From contig NZ_RDRE01000001.1 of assembly GCF_003693265.1 (NCBI RefSeq), forward strand, positions 124,001 through 188,000: 64,000 bases of DNA, written 5' to 3'. Source of the DNA: Corynebacterium gottingense (lineage in GTDB: Bacteria; Actinomycetota; Actinomycetes; Mycobacteriales; Mycobacteriaceae). Of the stretch, positions 1 through 14,977 are shown one piece after another (position 1 is the stretch's first letter; every line of letters starts with the position of its first letter). The notes beneath the pieces are model-generated. The model saw only the letters and a program-made list of their open reading frames with translations, was not told where the DNA came from and searched no databases. The position numbers and the translations under genes are program-made.

Positions 1-3000
1 CGTCGTCCTTGTGCTCGAACTTGGTGTCATCCGGAAGCGCAGAACCGTCCGGGTTACGCGGTGCGTCGACGGTCTCGGTGTCACCGGGTTCGACCTTGGT
101 GTCGCCGTCGTACACCGGCTCGTTGTCCGTTGCGTCATCGGAAGTGCCAACAACCTCGAACGGTGCGTTGACGGTCTCGCGGGAGCCATCCGGGTAGACC
201 ACGCTGACCGGAATAGACACTGCCGTACCCGGCAGAGCGGACTCGGGCGGGGTGACCGTGAAGTCGCCGTTCTCGTTCGGCTCACCGAAGGTCCAGCCAG
301 CCGGTGCCTTCGGCAGGACGAACTTGGTGCCCTCTGGGAGCTCACGGTCGCCATCCTGCTTCAGCTCGGTCGCGGTACCCGCCGGACCGGACCCGGGGGA
401 GTACGCAGGATCGTTGTCTACAGCGTCGGTAGAGCCGTTGTCCTTACCATCGTCCGAACCGTCGCCGGAGCCATCATCGGAACCGTCGCCGGAGCCATCG
501 TCCGAACCGTCACCGGAACCGTTGTCGCTGCCGCCGTTGTCCGGCGGGGTGATGGTGGTGTCATCCGGGATGAGGACCGGGAGGTCGATGGTTTCCTCGG
601 TGCCGTCCGGGTAGGTGATTTCAACCGGGATGGTGTAGTCGCCCGGGGTGGCGTCCTCGTCAGGCGTGAGCGTGACCTCACCGGTGCCAGGGTCGACGGT
701 GACCTTGCCCGGGAAGTCCGAATCGTCAGAGTCGCCCTGCTCGAAGGTCGTGTCCTCCGGCAGCGAGGAGCCGTCCGGGTTCGTGGGGGCGTCGACACGC
801 GTGTCCTTGCCTCGCGGAGCCTTGGTTTCCTTGTACGCAGGGTCGTTGTCGGCTGCGTCGTTGGTCACCACGAAGACGGCCTCGGTGTCGTCGATGGTGC
901 CGTCCGGGTAGGTGAAGCGAACCGGGATGGTCACGCGGGTGCCGGAGAACGCGTCCTTATCCGGGGTGACGGTGAAGTCGCCGGCCGCGTTCGGCTCGCC
1001 GAAGGTCCAGCCCTCCGGGGCATCTGCGACCGTGACCTTGGTACCCTTAGGCAGCTCGCGGTCGCCGTTCTGGGAAACCTTGGTCTCCTTGCCAGCCGCG
1101 CCCTCGGTGGTGCCGTAGCTCGGGTCGTTGTCAGCAGCCTGGTCGGAGGAGCCGGTATCGCCGCCGTCGCCGTTGTCCTTGGGGTCTTCGGGGACGGTGA
1201 CGGTGACGGTGGTGGTCTCCTCGGAGTCATCCGGGTAGGTGACCTCAACTGGGATCTCGTAGTCGCCCGGGGTTGCATCGTCGTCAGGAGTGACGGTGAC
1301 CTTACCGGTGCCCGGGTCGACCTCGACCTTGCCCGGGAAGTCGTTCTCGCCCGGCTTGAACGTGGTGTCCTCCGGAAGCTCGGAGCCGTCCGGGTTCTTC
1401 GGCGAATCGATCTCGGTGGGCTCGCCCTTCGGGGTCTCAGTGTCTTCGTAACGCGGGTCGTTCGTGTCCTTATCCAGCGGCAGGACGGTGAACGGCGCGG
1501 TGACGGTGTCCTGTGAGCCGTCCGGGTAGGTCACCAGGACGGGGATGTCGACCTTGCCCGGGCGAGCGTTCTTCGCCGGGGTGACGGTGAAGTCGCCGTT
1601 TTCATCCGGCTCGGACGCAGTCCAGCCGTTCGGCAGCGTCGGGGCAAACGTGCTGCCCTTCGGCAGGTCCTGGGTCTGGTCAACCTTCGTGCCCACGCCC
1701 GGCTTGCCCTGTGCGGGCTGGTAGTACGGGTCGAAGTTCTCCGCATCGGACTTGTCCGGATCCTCGGTCGCGTTGTCGCGCGCCGGGACAGTGACCTCAA
1801 CGTCGACCGTATCGGTGGTGCCGTCCGGGTAGGTGACCTTGACCGGAATGTCGTAGTCGCCCTCGCGAGCGCCGTTGTCCGGGTTGACCGTGACCTTGCC
1901 GGTACCCGGGTCGACCGTTACCTTGCCCGGGAAGCCCGGGAGCTGCTCACCGTTCGGGCCGGTGACCGGCTTAGTCGGGTGCTGCTCGAAGGTGGTGTCG
2001 CCAGGAAGGTCGGAGCCGTCCGTGTTCTTCGGGCCGTCGATGACGGTGTCGGTCCCGCGCGGCGTTTCGACGCGGCCGCCATAGGTCGGATCGTTCGCGT
2101 CGTTATCAGCCTCGCGATCGGGCTGGCCCGGGGTGACCGTGTGGCTGGAGCCGTCAGCGTTTGTAGCCAACGCGAAGTTCACGTTGGTCCAGTTGCCGCC
2201 ACCGTCGCGGTGCGGGGCGGTGGCAACGTTCGCATTGTTGCCCAGGTGCTTCTGGCCAGGCACGTGGCCGTTATGCGCCCAGTCGGTGTCGGCAAGGGAG
2301 CGCTGTGCGTGGCCCGACTCGGTGTAGACGTCATTGCCCACCGGTGCGCGGAACTCAGAGGTGTTCCAGGACGACAGGTTGGTCTTGATGTTGTGGTCTG
2401 CGTCCTCGACCCACATGTAGACGTAGTCCGCGTGACGGGCCTGGTCGAAGGAAGAGCGCAGCATGTAGGTGCCATCCGCCTTCACCGGTGCGGAGTAGAC
2501 GGTGAAGTTCTCGGGATGCGCACGGACGTAGTCAGCCGTTCGCTTGATACGGCCCTGGATGTCGGCTCTCGTGCGGTTACCGGTGGTGTTTGTATCGCGA
2601 CGGATCGCATCAAGCGCCTGGTACGCCTCGTCGTTCGGCACGGCCTGGTAGACAGTGTGTCCCTCGGCCGGAGTGTCCGTGCCGTCGAAAAGCACACCAT
2701 TGTCCACGTTGATGTTGTACTGGTCCTTGGCCCACACGTTCTCCGTGTTGGTGCCCTTCATAGAGTCGTTCCATACCCGGCCGGAGTACGTACGCTTGAC
2801 GGCCTTATCCGGGGTTTCGGAGAGCTGGCTCTTCAGGGTATTCGACGCGGGGGAGACCTGGTAGACCTTGACCACCGTCTCACCCCACGTGGGGCCGCGA
2901 CGGTCGTTGACTGCCACTGGGTGGATGGACCAGTTGAGGTTGCGGGAATCTTCGACGCTGCCGCTGTACCATGCGCCACCCGGGGTCGCGCGTACGACGG

Positions 3001-3568
3001 AGAACGGCTCGTTGATGTGCGGGTTGATCGCCGAGTTGTTCTCGCCGATCAGCAGCTGGACGTCAGCGGAGCCATCCTTCCAGGTGCCTGCAGCCAGCTT
3101 CGGGGAGCCGTCCTTGAACTCGAAGGCGTAGACCGTGTTGCCAAAGTCATCCGTGTGTGTCGTCGCCTTGTGGATGCGAGACATCTTCCCGCCACCGGTG
3201 TCGTAGCGCATGTACATGTCCGCGCCCTCCGGAACCGGGGTGTCGCTCCATGGGTTGCGCATATCGTCGACCTCCATGGTGCCACGGTCAGCGTAGGAGA
3301 GGTAGCCCCACACCACGTTGCGTTTTCCGTCGAGGACGCCCTTGTTCACGCGGTCAGTCGGCGTGATGGCATCCGCTGCGACGATGTTGGCGGGGTCCCA
3401 GTCGCTCGCGCTCGGTGCCTCGGCGGCGTGAGCCACGTTGGCAATTGCTGCGTGAGGGCCAACTACTGGCAGCGCTTGCGATCCGACGGCGATGGCCATC
3501 GAGGCTGCAAGCATTGTCATGCCGCGGCGACGGCCTCTCTTATGGGGTTGGGCAGGTGGGTAAGCCAT
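1..3568 (-). CDS. Large secreted repeat-containing surface adhesin, 5' part (cut by the window edge)
   Basis: The frame is open from the start codon to the left edge, about 1189 residues, and the C-terminus lies outside. Two adjacent ATGs exist (3571 and 3568). AAGGAG at 3575-3580 is 6 nt from the second, which I prefer. A basic N-terminus (KRGRRRG) and a hydrophobic stretch ending near AHAAEA form a signal peptide. Residues of about 50-480 are a non-repetitive domain I do not recognise. From about residue 490, Rib/YPDG-type beta repeats of about 100 residues follow, each with a YPDG (once YPDD) motif; two repeat types alternate. A Gly-Ser-Asp linker interrupts them. Such proteins are usually wall-anchored by LPXTG, which cannot be checked here. 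A role in adhesion is inferred from architecture only. Confidence 0.85.
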   Translation of the reverse strand, partial: MAYPPAQPHKRGRRRGMTMLAASMAIAVGSQALPVVGPHAAIANVAHAAEAPSASDWDPANIVAADAITPTDRVNKGVLDGKRNVVWGYLSYADRGTMEVDDMRNPWSDTPVPEGADMYMRYDTGGGKMSRIHKATTHTDDFGNTVYAFEFKDGSPKLAAGTWKDGSADVQLLIGENNSAINPHINEPFSVVRATPGGAWYSGSVEDSRNLNWSIHPVAVNDRRGPTWGETVVKVYQVSPASNTLKSQLSETPDKAVKRTYSGRVWNDSMKGTNTENVWAKDQYNINVDNGVLFDGTDTPAEGHTVYQAVPNDEAYQALDAIRRDTNTTGNRTRADIQGRIKRTADYVRAHPENFTVYSAPVKADGTYMLRSSFDQARHADYVYMWVEDADHNIKTNLSSWNTSEFRAPVGNDVYTESGHAQRSLADTDWAHNGHVPGQKHLGNNANVATAPHRDGGGNWTNVNFALATNADGSSHTVTPGQPDREADNDANDPTYGGRVETPRGTDTVIDGPKNTDGSDLPGDTTFEQHPTKPVTGPNGEQLPGFPGKVTVDPGTGKVTVNPDNGAREGDYDIPVKVTYPDGTTDTVDVEVTVPARDNATEDPDKSDAENFDPYYQPAQGKPGVGTKVDQTQDLPKGSTFAPTLPNGWTASEPDENGDFTVTPAKNARPGKVDIPVLVTYPDGSQDTVTAPFTVLPLDKDTNDPRYEDTETPKGEPTEIDSPKNPDGSELPEDTTFKPGENDFPGKVEVDPGTGKVTVTPDDDATPGDYEIPVEVTYPDDSEETTTVTVTVPEDPKDNGDGGDTGSSDQAADNDPSYGTTEGAAGKETKVSQNGDRELPKGTKVTVADAPEGWTFGEPNAAGDFTVTPDKDAFSGTRVTIPVRFTYPDGTIDDTEAVFVVTNDAADNDPAYKETKAPRGKDTRVDAPTNPDGSSLPEDTTFEQGDSDDSDFPGKVTVDPGTGEVTLTPDEDATPGDYTIPVEITYPDGTEETIDLPVLIPDDTTITPPDNGGSDNGSGDGSDDGSGDGSDDGSGDGSDDGKDNGSTDAVDNDPAYSPGSGPAGTATELKQDGDRELPEGTKFVLPKAPAGWTFGEPNENGDFTVTPPESALPGTAVSIPVSVVYPDGSRETVNAPFEVVGTSDDATDNEPVYDGDTKVEPGDTETVDAPRNPDGSALPDDTKFEHKDD
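187..2100 (-). repeat. Alternating A/B YPDG domain repeats
   Basis: YPDG-like motifs are encoded near 190, 605, 900, 1230, 1517 and 1821, roughly 290-420 bp apart. Type A units carry NPDGS..LP.DTTF, then FPGKVTVDPGTGKVTV and a YPDG end. Type B units carry DRELPKGT, GWTFGEPN.NGDFTVTP and a YPDG end. Reading from the N-terminus the order is A-B-A-B-A-linker-B-A, and the last A runs off the window. Confidence 0.75.
430..540 (-). repeat. Gly-Ser-Asp linker encoded by 24-bp tandem repeats
   Basis: Inside the adhesin gene a 24-bp unit encoding GSGDGSDD repeats about three times with few changes. This acidic, flexible linker separates two beta-repeat domains. Near-identical short tandem units of this kind can change copy number by slippage or recombination. 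Confidence 0.8.
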
Positions 3569-3606
3569 CATATTCTCCTTAGCGTTTTCTGGCGGTTTGG
3601 CACGAT

Positions 3607-3635
3607 ATTCTAAGTGAGTCTCAGGAAGCTGGAAA
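3607..3635 (-). promoter_or_regulatory. Candidate promoter of the adhesin gene
   Basis: On the minus strand TTTCCA (3630-3635) is separated by 17 bp from TAGAAT (3607-3612), a good match to the corynebacterial -10 consensus TAnaaT. Transcription would begin near 3600, giving a short leader that contains the AAGGAG ribosome-binding site. Confidence 0.45.
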
Positions 3636-4040
3636 TGGCTTTGGGGTGCCTGGGGGTGATTCGGCGACGCCAGTACGCGAAAAGGCGGTATAAATGTGTC
3701 CCTACTCACTATGTATGCGTCCAAGCTTATATCCGGGCCGTGTGAATTGCGGGGGTGATCAGGGGGGGGGTAATAGTTTTCAAACACTAACCAGTAGGCC
3801 GGAAAGGGTAATTTACCTGCCGCAAAGGGTATAGAGGTACGTATTTGTATTCGCGCAAAAGGGGGAGGTGGGCGTGAAGCATTGCAAAGCGGGTGCGAAA
3901 CGCGCGAATGTCCTTACATATGCTGAGCCGAAGCTGTGTGCAAAAATCTTGCATTCTGAGATACCGGGGGCGCAACGCCTCGTTCGCTGAGGATGTTACG
4001 TGGTCATGCCCGCCCGCAGGGGAGCCCGAGCTGTGTCCAC

Positions 4041-4053
4041 TACACTTTGGCCC
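4041..4053 (+). promoter_or_regulatory. -10 box for a leaderless DUF3068 transcript
   Basis: TACACT at 4041-4046 is followed by 7 nt and then the ATG at 4054. This spacing places the transcription start at or next to the start codon. Confidence 0.55.
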
Positions 4054-4992
4054 ATGCTGCCTAAATCCAGGATTCTCTCCGCGCTCCTCGTGGGTCTCGG
4101 CATCGCGCTCGTGGTTGCCGGCCTGCTCGCGCCGCGCTTCCTGCTTGGCGACGCCCGCCTGCCCCTCGACCTCGCGCACACCACCTGGACGCTTCGCGAC
4201 GACGACGGCACACGCGAAGGCGAGCCTGCCCCCGTGACCCGCCAGCTCCATATGGAGGTACAGGACCCCTCGAATGACGACGTGGCGAGCGTGCGCATCG
4301 GCGATACCTTGCGTGCCGGCACGGCCGGTTCGGACTTTGACAACCTCGTTACCGCGTCCACCTGGTCGATGGTGCTGGACCGTGCCACCGGCCAGGTGGC
4401 CTTGCCTGCGCAGGTGTCCAGCCAGATGGCGATGCCTGCGACGGAGGTGCCCGTGGACGGGCCCTGGCTGAAGCTGCCGTCCGACGTGCAGCAGCAGGAC
4501 TACAACGTGTTCGACCCGCAGCTGCGGGGGAGTGCGCCCGCGCAGTTTGCCGGCGAAGAAGAGATCGGCGGCCGCACTGTGTATACCTTTACTCAGCACA
4601 TCGAGCCGACGAACTTGGCACTGCGCTACGCCGACGCCCTGAACGCCAGCACCGTCGAGGTCGGCGAAGGCGAGGATGCTGACAGCGTGCGCACCTTCCG
4701 CAACTACGCTGCGGACCGCGAAATTCAGGTCGACCAGGTCACCGGTCTTGTGGTTGGCATGAGAGAAAAGGTCGACATCTTCTACGCCGACGACAACGGC
4801 GAGCACCCCACCAACGTCATTACCTACGACGCCGCGATGTCGCCGGAGGATACCGAGGCGATGGTGGCCCAGCTCTCCCGCGTGGTGCCGCAATCCGTAT
4901 CGCAAAAGGTTACGTGGGGTACCATCGCGCTCGGCGCGCTTGTTGCCCTGTTTGGCCTGGTCGGCGCGTTCCGTCCCGGCCGCGCCCGCTAG
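4054..4992 (+). CDS. DUF3068 (PorA-family) membrane protein
   Basis: 312 residues. An N-terminal hydrophobic helix (about residues 7-29) and a C-terminal helix (about 286-308), followed by a short basic tail, bracket a large extracytoplasmic domain with conserved tryptophans and a YYD-like core, the layout of DUF3068 proteins of Corynebacteriales. The start at 4054 gives a protein that begins directly at the first helix; an upstream in-frame ATG at 4000 would add an unlikely basic leader. DUF3068 genes commonly lie near rpoB in corynebacteria. The biochemical function is unknown. Confidence 0.75.
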   Translation: MLPKSRILSALLVGLGIALVVAGLLAPRFLLGDARLPLDLAHTTWTLRDDDGTREGEPAPVTRQLHMEVQDPSNDDVASVRIGDTLRAGTAGSDFDNLVTASTWSMVLDRATGQVALPAQVSSQMAMPATEVPVDGPWLKLPSDVQQQDYNVFDPQLRGSAPAQFAGEEEIGGRTVYTFTQHIEPTNLALRYADALNASTVEVGEGEDADSVRTFRNYAADREIQVDQVTGLVVGMREKVDIFYADDNGEHPTNVITYDAAMSPEDTEAMVAQLSRVVPQSVSQKVTWGTIALGALVALFGLVGAFRPGRAR

Positions 4993-5082
4993 CCGGGTGT
5001 CGCGGGGTTGCCGAGTTAGCAACCTCTGGTGGTAGGCTTCCCCGCAGCGACGTCACCGGTGAGGTTTCCGGTGCAGGAGCAA

Positions 5083-5095
5083 GCTTATCGACGGC
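5083..5095 (-). repeat. Interspersed motif copy R1
   Basis: Reads GCCGTCGATAAGC on the minus strand, one mismatch to the consensus GGCGTCGATAAGC. It lies in the rpoB leader, about 50 bp upstream of the promoter -35. The 5' flank GCAGGAGCA is shared with copy R5. Confidence 0.85.
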
Positions 5096-5144
5096 ACCGC
5101 TTTCGCTCCGACGGCGCGCAGGCGACACGGGGGTGTGTCTGCTC

Positions 5145-5173
5145 TTTACAAAGCGTGCACTGTGCTATAGGCT
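5145..5173 (+). promoter_or_regulatory. Candidate rpoBC promoter
   Basis: TTTACA (5145-5150), a 17-bp spacer and TAGGCT (5168-5173) fit a corynebacterial housekeeping promoter. The start would be near 5180, leaving an untranslated leader of about 220 nt. Confidence 0.5.
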
Positions 5174-5277
5174 AAGTCGTTGCGCTGGAAGCCGTCTCCA
5201 GTGAAGTGCGCGAGCCTTGCATGAGGCGCCCGTCGGAAAGCCTGTGTGAGCAGGGGGTATGTCGAAGGGTGCTGATT

Positions 5278-5296
5278 TGACAAGGTGATTTTGTCA
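5278..5296. promoter_or_regulatory. Inverted repeat in the rpoB leader
   Basis: TGACAA (5278-5283), 7 nt and TTGTCA (5291-5296) form a perfect 6-bp inverted repeat between the promoter and the gene. It could be an operator or an RNA hairpin. No -10 box lies 17 bp from the embedded TTGACA, so it is not obviously a second promoter. Confidence 0.4.
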
Positions 5297-5399
5297 TCTC
5301 TGGGGGCGGGTCTTCCGAAGCAGACCGAAATGCTAACTTACCCAGCGGAAATGCCGGTTGTTTACAGAGCCAGAGTAAATAGCGTGGCGTCCGCCCTAG

Positions 5400-8897
<3,498 letters not shown>

Positions 8898-8907
8898 GCG
8901 CCAGGTG

Positions 8908-8920
8908 GGCGTCGATAAGC
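8908..8920 (+). repeat. Interspersed motif copy R2
   Basis: Perfect 13-base copy of GGCGTCGATAAGC in the rpoB-rpoC spacer. It overlaps the left arm of a small hairpin, AAGCAC/GTGCTT (8917-8930), enclosed by GGCGCC repeats at 8897-8902 and 8933-8938. Confidence 0.9.
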
Positions 8921-9007
8921 ACTTGTGCTTGCGGCGCCCTGAATGAAACGAGAAGAAACTATCCACACGCAATCCTCCCCAGCTGGGGGAGGTGAAAGGG
9001 AATTTAC

Positions 9008-13006
<3,999 letters not shown>

Positions 13007-13039
13007 CCTTCTGGCTGTTAGCTAGGTCTGCTCACCAAC

Positions 13040-13080
13040 CGGCCCGGCTCCTCCGCGACTGCGCGGCAGGGGCCGGGCCG
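13040..13080 (+). terminator. Hairpin after rpoC
   Basis: A 13-bp stem runs from CGGCCCGG (13040-13047) plus CTCCT to AGGGG plus CCGGGCCG (ending 13080). Only two T follow, so as an intrinsic terminator it is weak. Motif copy R3 begins three bases later. Confidence 0.55.
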
Positions 13081-13082
13081 TT

Positions 13083-13095
13083 GGCGTCGATAAGC
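13083..13095 (+). repeat. Interspersed motif copy R3
   Basis: Perfect 13-base copy, immediately behind the rpoC hairpin. Confidence 0.9.
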
Positions 13096-13128
13096 ACGCG
13101 TGCCGAGCGCGCCTGCGAAAACTCTGCT

Positions 13129-13140
13129 TAGATTCCAGGT
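13129..13140 (+). promoter_or_regulatory. -10 box for a leaderless transcript
   Basis: TAGATT at 13129-13134 lies 6 nt before the GTG start at 13141. No recognisable -35 is seen. Confidence 0.5.
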
Positions 13141-13785
13141 GTGAGCGAAGTATCGTCGACACCAGCGGCGAAAGGCCCCCGGCCATTTGCTGGATTGGCC
13201 AAATCGGTCGCGGCCGACCTTGGCACCCGGACCAACGCGACCCTCGCGGCGTTGCTCGCGGTTGTGGGCATCACCGGTGTCAGCGGCGGACTGGAAGCGG
13301 CCCCGCCCGAGGGCCTCACCGTGGCCGCGGCGCCGAGGGGCACCGGTGCGCTCGCGCAGCCTGCCGAGTTCACGGCCGCACCGTTCGAGATCTCGGTGCG
13401 GCGCACCTATACGCTTGGCGACGCACGCGTGGTGGAAATGCGACTCACCAACACTGCCTCACGGCCTGTCCCTGCGCCGCAGTTCCTCATGGCGTTCGCG
13501 CTGGAGGATTCGCGCCTTGGCCCAAAGGAGCAACCGGACATGAGAGCCGCGGTCGTACGCAAGCACAGCGCGGAGGCGCTCACCGAGGTTGCGCCATCCG
13601 AGGCGATCTCGCCCAACCCTGGCGTGCCGCTGGATGTCGCGCTCATCTTCCAAGGCCCGAGCGGCACGAATGCCGCGGAGGCGGACACGCTGGTGATCAC
13701 GTCGCTGGAGTACCGTACCTCCTTCCTGGACGGGGCGAAGGCCTGGCTGACTAAGGACCGTGCTGCGGAGGTGAGCCTGCGGTGA
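13141..13785 (+). CDS. Uncharacterised membrane-anchored protein
   Basis: 214 residues from a GTG. About 30 polar N-terminal residues precede one hydrophobic helix (roughly residues 32-50), and the rest should lie outside the membrane. I do not recognise a domain. It is the first of three genes linked by 4-bp GTGA and ATGA overlaps, so the trio is very likely cotranscribed and translationally coupled. All three products are predicted to be exported or anchored, and a joint envelope role is inferred. Confidence 0.7.
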   Translation: MSEVSSTPAAKGPRPFAGLAKSVAADLGTRTNATLAALLAVVGITGVSGGLEAAPPEGLTVAAAPRGTGALAQPAEFTAAPFEISVRRTYTLGDARVVEMRLTNTASRPVPAPQFLMAFALEDSRLGPKEQPDMRAAVVRKHSAEALTEVAPSEAISPNPGVPLDVALIFQGPSGTNAAEADTLVITSLEYRTSFLDGAKAWLTKDRAAEVSLR

Positions 13786-14288
13786 CGACGATGCCGCGCC
13801 GAATAGTGGCGACCGCGGCCGCGCTGGCCCTGCTCAGCCTGGGCGGCCTCATCCGCGAGCAGCTTCCCGACGCGCAGGACCGGGCCTTCGCGCCGTTTGA
13901 CTACGGCGCCGAGGCACCGAAGATCGGGCGGGTTGATGGAGTCCACACCATTACCGCCGATGCGATCAACGGCGTACCAACGCACGCCCGCTGGCTGGTC
14001 GTGGATTTTACCCACACACCCGATACTGGCCAGGTACTCGAAGGGCAGATCAAGGCTACCGACGGCACGCTCTACGGACCCGCGAACCACCTCGCGTCGT
14101 CGTGTGGCACCCTGTACCCGCAACTTCCTACGCAGTGCACCCTCGTCTTCGAAATGCCGGCAGAGCAGATTGCGGGGGCGAGGCTGTTCTTGCACCCGTC
14201 CGCCACGCAGATGGCGCCGCGGGTGGTGCTGGAGCTCGGCGAACCAGTCGAAGCCGGAAACATCAGCAGGGAGGGGCTCACGCTATGA
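13782..14288 (+). CDS. Uncharacterised exported protein
   Basis: 168 residues. GTG start overlapping the previous stop by 4 bp. An N-terminal hydrophobic segment after PRR (about residues 7-22) looks like a signal anchor. Two cysteines (in SSCGTL and PTQCTL) could form a disulfide in the exported part. No family recognised. It is the second member of the trio. Confidence 0.7.
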   Translation: MTTMPRRIVATAAALALLSLGGLIREQLPDAQDRAFAPFDYGAEAPKIGRVDGVHTITADAINGVPTHARWLVVDFTHTPDTGQVLEGQIKATDGTLYGPANHLASSCGTLYPQLPTQCTLVFEMPAEQIAGARLFLHPSATQMAPRVVLELGEPVEAGNISREGLTL

Positions 14289-14977
14289 AACTTGCCTGGT
14301 GGGCTGCCGCCCCGGTGGCGATCGGGTGCATGCTGGCGGCATCGTCGCAGCCGTACTTCGGGATCTATCGGCCGTGGTCCTGGACCCAGGAGCAACGCAT
14401 CGCGGCCGGCACCCCGGGCTCGTTTGACCTGCCCATCGATGGCCTCGTGGAGGGGGAGGGGAGCGCGCCGCCGCGCCGCACCGCTGAGGTGGAGGTGATC
14501 GGGTTCCAACGGGTCGAACACGAGGAAGAGATCGGGCTCGATGCGCCCGACGGGTTTGCCATCTGGGCGCTACTCACCCAGTGGCGCGCACCGGAAGACT
14601 CGGTGCTGTCCCACTGCCGCATGTGGGCGACAGGCTCGGACGGGCGTGACTACCAGCGCACGGATCAAATCTTCGGCGAAGTGGTGAGTGGCATGAGCGC
14701 CCTGCACAGCTGCACCCCGCCGGGCGAGGGCGGGCCGGCGACGGAGTCGGTGGACCTCCGCACCGCTACGGTCCGCGTTGTCCAGGGTGACCCGCGCCCG
14801 GAGGAGTGGCGCAAACTCATCCCCATCGCGATGCCGGAGGGCGTGCAGCCGGAGCAGCTCCACCTCGGGTGGAACGAGCCCGACTACGTCACCCTCGACC
14901 TGCCGGAGCCGAAAAACTACGTGGATGACCCGGAGTCCAAGGCGAGAGACGCATCGGGATCTGCGGCGGGCGAGTAG
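14285..14977 (+). CDS. Uncharacterised exported protein
   Basis: 230 residues. The ATG at 14285 overlaps the previous stop (ATGA), which decides the start; the frame is open 61 codons further upstream but that would overlap its neighbour deeply. A short hydrophobic leader (KLAWWAAAPVAIGCMLA) suggests a signal peptide or anchor. No domain recognised. Its last 61 bp overlap the 3' end of the convergent membrane-protein gene. Confidence 0.7.
   Translation: MKLAWWAAAPVAIGCMLAASSQPYFGIYRPWSWTQEQRIAAGTPGSFDLPIDGLVEGEGSAPPRRTAEVEVIGFQRVEHEEEIGLDAPDGFAIWALLTQWRAPEDSVLSHCRMWATGSDGRDYQRTDQIFGEVVSGMSALHSCTPPGEGGPATESVDLRTATVRVVQGDPRPEEWRKLIPIAMPEGVQPEQLHLGWNEPDYVTLDLPEPKNYVDDPESKARDASGSAAGE

Larger units (their letters stand above)
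3572..4053. other. Divergent intergenic region between adhesin and DUF3068 gene
   Basis: 482 bp without a credible gene. For the adhesin (minus strand), a promoter reads TTTCCA, 17 bp, TAGAAT with the -10 at 3607-3612. A run of nine G lies at 3762-3770, and a perfect odd palindrome GGTAATTTACC at 3807-3817. Towards 4040 lies the -10 box of the DUF3068 gene. Confidence 0.6.
4993..5399. other. rpoB leader region
   Basis: 407 bp without a gene. It holds copy R1 of the interspersed motif (5083-5095), a promoter near 5145-5173, an inverted repeat at 5278-5296, and then the start of rpoB. No ribosomal-protein gene (rplJ/rplL) is adjacent. Confidence 0.6.

Noticed and set aside
11-1516. A 501-codon plus-strand frame, and another at 1979-3613
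   Set aside because: Mirror images of the adhesin repeats; the minus-strand frame gives a signal peptide and YPDG domains.
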